Shown piece after piece: positions 17,001 through 20,837 of a DNA stretch of 20,837 nt (position 1 is the first letter of the stretch; every line of letters begins with the position of its first letter). The stretch covers positions 1 to 20,837 of the forward strand of contig JAYMTA010001270.1 of assembly GCA_036897625.1 (NCBI GenBank). Reading direction: 5' to 3'. Under the pieces are notes generated by a model. That model was not told where the DNA came from. It ran no database searches and saw only the letters and a program-made list of their open reading frames with translations. The position numbers and the translations under genes were made by a program. The DNA is from Pelargonium cotyledonis. Taxonomy: Eukaryota; Streptophyta; Magnoliopsida; Geraniales; Geraniaceae.

Positions 17001-19372
17001 TGCATTGATCTGAATGATGGCCTCTCTTATTGCTCCACTTAATATAAAACACAGCCTTGAATGATGTGCTAACAATGTATAGGCTCACAAACTAGAGTAC
17101 AAGTTACTTGTGCATGCATGGTTCTACTATTCTTGTCACGGTGTTTCTCAAATGCTACATAGGTAGTTGGCATATTATGTGAGATGATCATTATATGAAC
17201 TACAAATTCTAATTTGGTAGTTGGCATATTATGTGAGATGATCATTATATGAACTACAAATTCTGAGTTATACCTGTTCTAGTTATATTGGTCCCCATGC
17301 CATTAGAAGACGAACATTACTTGTGATGTATCTAGTTGGGACATTCTTTCTAGCAGGGCCGTATTTGGCAAAAGCACATATTGTCACTAAGAAAATGGTT
17401 AATGTTAAGTGATCCCACATCGGTAAAATATAATGTGAATGAGCTAAATATAATGGTAGGAGCCAAACCCTACTAACAAGGTTGACCTTTTAGTAGTGGA
17501 ATCCCAAACCATTATGTGTAGCCCATTATCAAATTTAAAAGTTATCATATAAAACAATAAAGTACACACATGAACACAAAACAATAGGTAGTTCAGATGA
17601 TGTCTCATTCAGACATTTCTTTTTCTCACAAAACACATGATGCAATCCCTCAAAAACTGCTATAATTTGCCCCATTTATGACTTAACATTAAAAGCATGT
17701 GATGTCATTTTTATTCTTCCCGTTTTTTCATTTTCATTTTCGATTCTTGGCAGCATAAACATTACCTCGTTATGGTTGTACTTACGGATGATTGGTTTTC
17801 GTCTTCAATTTTCTAATTCAAAAGTAGAGTTTTTTATCATATAATATTGTTGTCGCTTCCCTCTTAATATAGGTGGTAAATGATGGAGACATGTACCTAT
17901 GGCGAGAGCTCGGTGTAAACTCGTGGCCTACATTTGCTGTTGTTGGCCCCAATGGTAAGCTCCTTGCTCAACTATCAGGCGAAGGCCGCCGAAAGGTATT
18001 GACGAGTTCCTCTGGCTTTTTCTACAGATATGTTAAGACTCTGCTTTTCTATATGTCAAATGTAATGTTGTTATGCTGATATAGTGATATGTGACACAAC
18101 GACTGTCTACATTCATTGATGTGTTATCGGTCTTAGATTAAAAATGTAATCATGTGGAACTCAGAATATTTAACTTCATTTGCTTTGACCTAAATTAGAA
18201 TTAAAATTTCCATTAATGTAGAACCCTCTCTACAAATGTTAGGTGTGTTTCTGTTGGTATTGAAGACTCTAAATTTACAGCATGTTGTGTAAAGTATAGC
18301 ACTCGTATCATTATTATGATCTGATTTTGGTTGTTGTAAAACAGAAATAAAACTTGGAGAAAAGTATTAAAAAGTGACCAAGTTGCTATAGAACTTGAGG
18401 GATTAAAGATTAACAGTCTGACGTGTCGAAATCAAAATACTTTGGTGAAACACATAAAAGGGAATTGGCAGGATCATTGACCTATTGTCAGTACATTTGG
18501 ATTCCGTTGGGATTGGTTGTTAGATTCTTTTCTGTTGATATATCTATTCCCTCACCTTAGTTTAGTTTCCTCAATATTGAATATGTTGTGGTTGTATTTG
18601 CTCACTTTTACTTTGTAAATGCCCAAAGAAATACAAATGAGTAGAGTAATTTTCTTGTGTAGGATCTTGACAATTTAGTGGAGGCAGCTCTATTGTACTA
18701 TGGTGGAAAGAAGATTCTAGACAACTCATCAATTCCTTTGAATTTGGAGAAAGATAATGATCCTCGCTTAATCACATCTCCTTTGAAGTTTCCTGGGAAG
18801 CTGGCAATTGATGTCGTCAACAATCGGCTCTTCATTTCAGACAGTAACCATAACCGTATAGTATGCTTTCTTTCTCTCTCCATCTATGTGTGTGTGTGCG
18901 CGCTCACACATGGGTGCATGTACGCAGGTACATTCACTGCATATGCATATTGGTCTGTGAGAATTGTGCATATCATCTCCCCTCTGTGATTTTAGCATGT
19001 GTAAGAATCTGTGTTGATGTACCTGGATTGAATTTCATCCATCTTACTGTGTCTGGATTCAGGTAGTAACTGACCTAGATGGAAATTTTATCCTCCAAAT
19101 TGGGAGCACAGGAGAGGAAGGTTTACTTGATGGTAATTTTGATGATGCCACTTTTAACCGTCCTCAAGTAAGCATTTAGTTAAACTCCTAGCATATTAAC
19201 TAGTATTTTAAATTGAGTTCATCCGTGTCAGTAAAAACACATCATCCTATGTTCTCTGTGTGATTTTGGATGCATGGCCAGAACCTCATGGCTATGCGAT
19301 TTTGTAGGGTCTGGCCTACAATGCAAAGAAAAATCTACTCTATGTTGCAGATACTGAAAATCATGCATTAAG
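8094..19372 (+). CDS. SOQ1: SOQ1 orthologue: chloroplast HAD / thioredoxin-like / NHL-repeat protein (3' partial)
   Basis: The fusion of a HAD-like hydrolase, a thioredoxin-like domain and NHL repeats behind a plastid transit peptide is diagnostic for SOQ1 (Arabidopsis At1g56500). Known role: a thylakoid-anchored protein that prevents the slow, photoprotective antenna quenching called qH, with the thioredoxin-like and NHL parts facing the lumen. The ATG at 8094 sits in a good context (AAAGCCATGGCT) and the first ~50 residues are Ser/Pro/Lys-rich and acid-poor, as expected for a transit peptide. Upstream in-frame codons have no ATG. Eighteen exons join in continuous frame, giving 677 complete codons of a protein usually about 1,050 residues long. 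The remaining NHL repeats and C-terminal domain lie beyond the window. All key motifs seen are intact and no frameshift or stop was found. Confidence 0.96.
9282..10229 (+). other. SOQ1 intron 4
   Basis: 948 bp, AT-rich. No element or embedded gene recognised. Confidence 0.6.
10330..10863 (+). other. SOQ1 intron 5
   Basis: 534 bp, AT-rich. A 77-codon ORF inside is Phe/Leu-rich low-complexity sequence and is not supported as a gene. Confidence 0.6.
10923..11599 (+). other. SOQ1 intron 6, with degenerate GGAAAA/TTTTCC palindromic repeat
   Basis: 677 bp. Around 11045-11270 are several short inverted motifs (GGAAAACATTTTCG, GGAAAATTTTCC, TTATTTTCCATGAAAC) typical of old, decayed plant repeats with GGAAAA/TTTTCC palindromes. 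No clear termini or target duplication. Confidence 0.4.
12016..12041 (+). repeat. 26-nt poly-T tract before SOQ1 exon 8
   Basis: An uninterrupted run of 26 T ends 60 bp before the exon 8 acceptor in intron 7. It may act as an extended polypyrimidine tract and is likely length-polymorphic. Confidence 0.85.
12097..12237 (+). other. SOQ1: SOQ1 exon 8 linker with NAGNAG acceptor
   Basis: Exon 8 (12102-12237 by the downstream acceptor) encodes the Ser/Thr/Glu-rich linker between the HAD domain and the membrane anchor, the least conserved part of SOQ1. The acceptor reads TTGCAGCAG/GTGAG. Both AGs keep frame, giving H-S-E-K or H-T-G-E-K at the junction. Confidence 0.7.
12238..13412 (+). other. SOQ1 intron 8
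   Basis: 1,175 bp, AT-rich. No recognisable mobile element, RNA gene or nested ORF. Confidence 0.55.
13413..13500 (+). other. SOQ1: SOQ1 exon 9: twin-arginine and membrane anchor
   Basis: Exon 9 encodes [10 protein letters not shown] (R350, R351) followed directly by an uncharged run from about G357 to S371 ([14 protein letters not shown]) ending in NWK. This single hydrophobic segment separates the HAD and thioredoxin-like domains and is the expected thylakoid anchor. Confidence 0.8.
14395..15230. mobile_element. Probable terminal-inverted-repeat DNA element in SOQ1 intron 12, hosting a TRIM
   Basis: The left end GTTTAAAAAGAG...GAGGTGCGAGG (from about 14395) is an imperfect match to the complement of the right end GCATCTCACACTTTTTAAAAC (to about 15230). 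GAGGCG/CGCCTC motifs lie inside both ends, as in common non-autonomous plant elements. A 48-bp offset direct repeat (14630-14649 and 14678-14697, 20 identical bases) lies in the left half. The TRIM at 14706 lies wholly inside. No target duplication is clear, so boundaries are approximate. Confidence 0.4.
14706..15128 (+). mobile_element. TRIM retrotransposon A (LTR-PBS-PPT-LTR)
   Basis: Two direct repeats of about 140 bp begin TGTTGAAGTG (14706 and 14989). Both contain the series AAAGTCT-ACAT, GAGCTATA, GACCTT-AGTA-GCAAG and CCATTATATG. The 5' LTR ends CCCA near 14845 and is followed by TATTATCATAGCAGGTTTTG, a decayed initiator-tRNA-Met primer-binding site (canonical TGGTATCAGAGC). A purine tract GTGAGGGAGAG directly precedes the 3' LTR. 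The internal region is only about 143 bp and codes for nothing, which defines a TRIM. The 3' end is approximate. Confidence 0.8.
15738..15866 (-). pseudogene. Antisense coding-like fragment in SOQ1 intron 13
   Basis: Read on the minus strand, one frame stays open for about 42 codons and looks like real protein: [14 protein letters not shown] followed by [16 protein letters not shown], an amphipathic helix-rich stretch, ending at TAG/TAA-type stops. Its base composition is less AT-rich than the intron around it. I do not recognise the parent gene. It could be a captured or retroposed gene fragment, or an exon of an unseen antisense transcript. Confidence 0.35.
15980..16473 (+). mobile_element. 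TRIM retrotransposon B (LTR-PBS-PPT-LTR)
   Basis: The 5' LTR is 15980-16118 (TGCTGAAGTG to TTTAACA), followed by the primer-binding site TGATATCAAAGTTGG (16119-16133). The internal region is about 213 bp and noncoding. The purine tract GTGAGGGGAG (16322-16331) abuts the 3' LTR that starts TGTTGAAGTG at 16332 and runs to about 16473. The flanking pentamers TATTG (15975-15979) and TATTA (16474-16478) match at four of five positions, a plausible decayed target duplication. Same family and orientation as copy A. Confidence 0.8.
17162..17264. repeat. 54-bp tandem duplication in SOQ1 intron 14
   Basis: Two copies starting at 17162 and 17216. The first 49 bases, beginning GGTAGTTGGCATATTATGTG, are identical in both. 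A perfect match in intronic DNA means the event is recent. Confidence 0.95.
17403..17540 (+). mobile_element. Solo LTR of the TRIM family (copy C), SOQ1 intron 14
   Basis: A 138-bp match to the TRIM LTRs: TGTTAAGTG, GATCCCACATCGG, GAGCTAAATATAATGGT, ACTAACAAGGTTGACCTTTT and ACCATTATGTGTAGCCCATT in order. The flanking pentamers GTTAA (17398-17402) and GTTAT (17541-17545) differ at one position. No internal region follows. Confidence 0.75.
17996..18662 (+). other. SOQ1 intron 15
   Basis: 667 bp, no element recognised. Confidence 0.55.
18663..19372 (+). other. SOQ1: SOQ1 exons 16-18: start of the NHL beta-propeller
   Basis: Exon 16 encodes a conserved linker ([15 protein letters not shown]) and the first NHL repeat, [16 protein letters not shown] then [11 protein letters not shown]. 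Exon 17 gives [20 protein letters not shown] and FNRPQ. Exon 18 starts the second repeat, [22 protein letters not shown]. These are repeats 1-2 of the propeller; the others lie past the window end. Confidence 0.92.
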
Positions 19373-19712
19373 GTATATGCTAACCTCATTTAATACTTTG
19401 ATATTCTGAGATCTGCTTGCTTTCTGTATTAATGTTATATGTTTGTGAATCTTTGTTGCTAGTTGTACATATTTGCAGCTGCAGAACATAAAGCTATTTT
19501 AGTTTTCAATACGTTTCTTTCACTGTGATTATTGTGTTTCCAAGGCAACTACTTTCAGTACCTAAGTGCTTGCTTGCTACACTCTGAAACAAATTTTTAC
19601 AACCTGAGTGGACACTTATTATTATTGTCACTGGAAATCAATTGCGCACTTCAAAGATAGCCGGAGTTACATAAGCATTTTTTTTCAAATGCTGGTGGTT
19701 TAGGTTAGATTT

Positions 19713-19862
19713 TGTTGAAGTGGTGACTAAAGTCCCACATTTGTAAAATACAAGACATATGTTTCATATTATGGTGGAAATGAAACCCTGATAATAAAGT
19801 TCACCTTTTACTCAGTATGGGAAGCCCAAACCATTTTATGCAGCCCAATATTAAATTTAGCA
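19713..19862 (+). mobile_element. Solo LTR of the TRIM family (copy D) with perfect target duplication
   Basis: 150 bp running from TGTTGAAGTGGTGACTAAAG to AATTTAGCA, with TG...CA ends. It is flanked by identical pentamers GATTT at 19708-19712 and 19863-19867. Inside it shares AAAGTCCCACAT, CACCTTTTACT and AGCCCAAACCATTTTATG with copies A-C. The intact duplication shows the element excised by LTR-LTR recombination after one clean insertion. Confidence 0.88.
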
Positions 19863-19977
19863 GATTTATTTGAAAATGGGCAGCATTTTAGATAATCGTA
19901 AATGGATAATTTCTTACTTGTCCCATTTCTGGCCCTGTACAACAAGAGTTACATTTGAGCAAAGTTATGTAGGTTAC

Positions 19978-20142
19978 ATGGGAGGGTGGGCCTTGCTGCC
20001 ATTGTAAGATTGCAGTCTTGTGACCTTGACGGTTTGGGTTCGAGTAAGGAAATAGCTTCTCTACAAAAAGAGGGAAGTCAGCATACATAAATGACCCTCC
20101 TCAGACCCTTAAACTGTGAAAGCCTAGTCACTGTGCCGCCAT
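19978..20142 (+). mobile_element. Au-type SINE
   Basis: tRNA-derived head with B-box GGTTCGAGT (20037-20045) after CTTGTGACCTTGACGG. The body follows the Au SINE order known from many plants: GGAAATAGCTTCTCTACAAA, then GTCAGCATACATAAATGACC, CTCCTCAGACCCT, and GCCTAGTCACTGTGCCGCC. It is diverged but colinear with the Au consensus. The ends are approximate and no target duplication was established. Confidence 0.75.
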
Positions 20143-20762
20143 GTATAGGTTAGAATTGATTTGAAAAGAACTAGCATTTTTTATGCATCATTGCTAGCCC
20201 TAGACAGGAGTTTCGCCACTCACAAGTTGAATTTGGGCTGCATATTAGATGTGGCATCTATGTCTTTCGTGACTAGTGGCTGGCCTAAGAAAATGGAGTT
20301 GGAGTTTCCCTTCCATAATTTTGAAAATGAGCTGCACATTTTGATTCACCATCGTAGTTAGTGTCTTATCTGTAGAAGTGGTTGGCCCCAGACAAAAAGA
20401 GCTTTACTGACCATAATTTCTCTCAACCTCTTTAATCGAAAAAACTGATGATGATATATGGTCCAGAATCTAGGACACTGGTAAAATCCCAAAAATGCTT
20501 CACATGGTAAGGAAAATTGGTTCTTCTTATGCATGGTTAATGAGTTTATACAGTCCTTCATATCAAGATCTGGTCACAGAATTTTTAAAATCTGTGTAGA
20601 CCATCATCATGGGGATTAGTGAATGTTCAGAGACATGTATTAAAAAGACATCCAGATACAAAAACCGATAGTATTATGTAAGGATGGGAATCAATGCTTA
20701 TGACATGAAATTGGGAATTAGTGTCTCAACTCTGAAACATTAATAACCATAAATCCCCCCTA

Positions 20763-20837
20763 GGAGATGGCGCAATGGTCAAGAACACACATCTCCATGT
20801 GGGAGGTCGTGGGTTCAAATCCCATTGCGTCGGGTGG
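20763..20837 (+). mobile_element. tRNA-derived SINE head, truncated by window end
   Basis: Begins GGAGATGGCGCAATGGTC (A-box-like) and has a perfect-style B box GGTTCAAATCC at 20812-20822 inside a T-arm stem GTGGG/CCCAT. The sequence TCTCCATGTGGGAGGTCGTG before it is typical of plant SINE heads. The rest lies beyond the window. Confidence 0.6.

Larger units (their letters stand above)
13646..17995 (+). other. SOQ1: SOQ1 exons 10-15: thioredoxin-like domain
   Basis: Starts with a juxtamembrane linker ([15 protein letters not shown]) and enters the TlpA-like thioredoxin fold at [17 protein letters not shown]. Exon 13 holds the redox site [10 protein letters not shown] (C461-x-x-C464, with an extra C460). 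Exon 14 has [14 protein letters not shown] and exon 15 has the conserved cis-Pro region SWPTFAVV followed by GEGRRK. In Arabidopsis the CxxC pair is required for function. Expected in the lumen. Confidence 0.92.
8094..19372 (+). other. SOQ1: SOQ1 exon map (18 exons in window)
   Basis: Exons: 8094-8454, 8807-8907, 9037-9093, 9187-9281, 10230-10329, 10864-10922, 11600-11724, 12102-12237, 13413-13500, 13646-13721, 13809-13869, 13992-14067, 15402-15512, 16705-16800, 17873-17995, 18663-18860, 19063-19167, 19308-19372. Every junction is GT-AG and reading phase is kept throughout. Exon 18 ends two bases into a codon (LR, then an Arg completed by the next exon). Boundaries were placed by reading frame, splice consensus and fit to the known protein family. 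Confidence 0.88.
19373..20837 (+). other. SOQ1 intron 18, incomplete (at least 1,465 bp)
   Basis: After exon 18 I find no stretch matching the next conserved SOQ1 segment (EIDFVNERVQTLAGNG-like), so the rest of the window is read as intron. It carries one solo LTR and two SINE-type insertions. Confidence 0.7.

Noticed and set aside
20763..20837. A functional tRNA gene
   Set aside because: The T-arm is good but the D-arm and acceptor stem do not pair convincingly, and the sequence resembles SINE heads.

Overview
This is nuclear DNA from a eudicot plant. The evidence is AT-rich intergenic sequence, GT-AG introns with pyrimidine-rich acceptors, an intronless DYW-class pentatricopeptide repeat (PPR) gene, a chloroplast gene split into many exons, and plant-type TRIM retrotransposons and SINEs. 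The species cannot be fixed from sequence alone.

Layout. Positions 1-363 hold a degenerate 20-bp tandem repeat at the window edge and the 5' flank of a PPR-DYW gene (364-2361, +), a predicted organellar RNA-editing factor. From about 3840 to 7570, on the minus strand, lies a tandem family of three small secreted proteins of 111-121 codons. They share a signal peptide, a variable N-glycosylatable middle, a nearly invariant C-terminal block (NPS[G/R]SSTETHR-x-[Y/F]-x-x-[D/E]C) and a final cysteine. Each copy also has a 5'-UTR intron ending just before the ATG, a TATA box of the same sequence, and shared upstream promoter blocks. The first copy has an in-frame stop at codon 19, inside the signal peptide, and is probably a pseudogene. 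I do not recognise this family. It is the best candidate here for something undescribed, namely a tandemly duplicated secreted peptide family.

From 8094 to the right edge runs the plus-strand orthologue of SOQ1 (SUPPRESSOR OF QUENCHING 1), a chloroplast protein with a transit peptide, a HAD-like hydrolase domain, a membrane anchor, a thioredoxin-like domain and NHL repeats. I resolved 18 exons in continuous frame (677 complete codons). The last exons lie beyond the window, so the 3' end of the gene is missing.

The later SOQ1 introns have collected mobile elements: two full TRIM elements (LTR, primer-binding site, polypurine tract, LTR) and two solo LTRs of the same family, one with a perfect 5-bp target duplication. 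There is also an Au-type SINE, a second tRNA-derived SINE cut by the window end, a probable terminal-inverted-repeat element hosting one TRIM, and a fresh 54-bp tandem duplication. The PPR and SOQ1 proteins both act in organelles but nothing suggests they are co-regulated. The peptide cluster sits between them as an independent unit.
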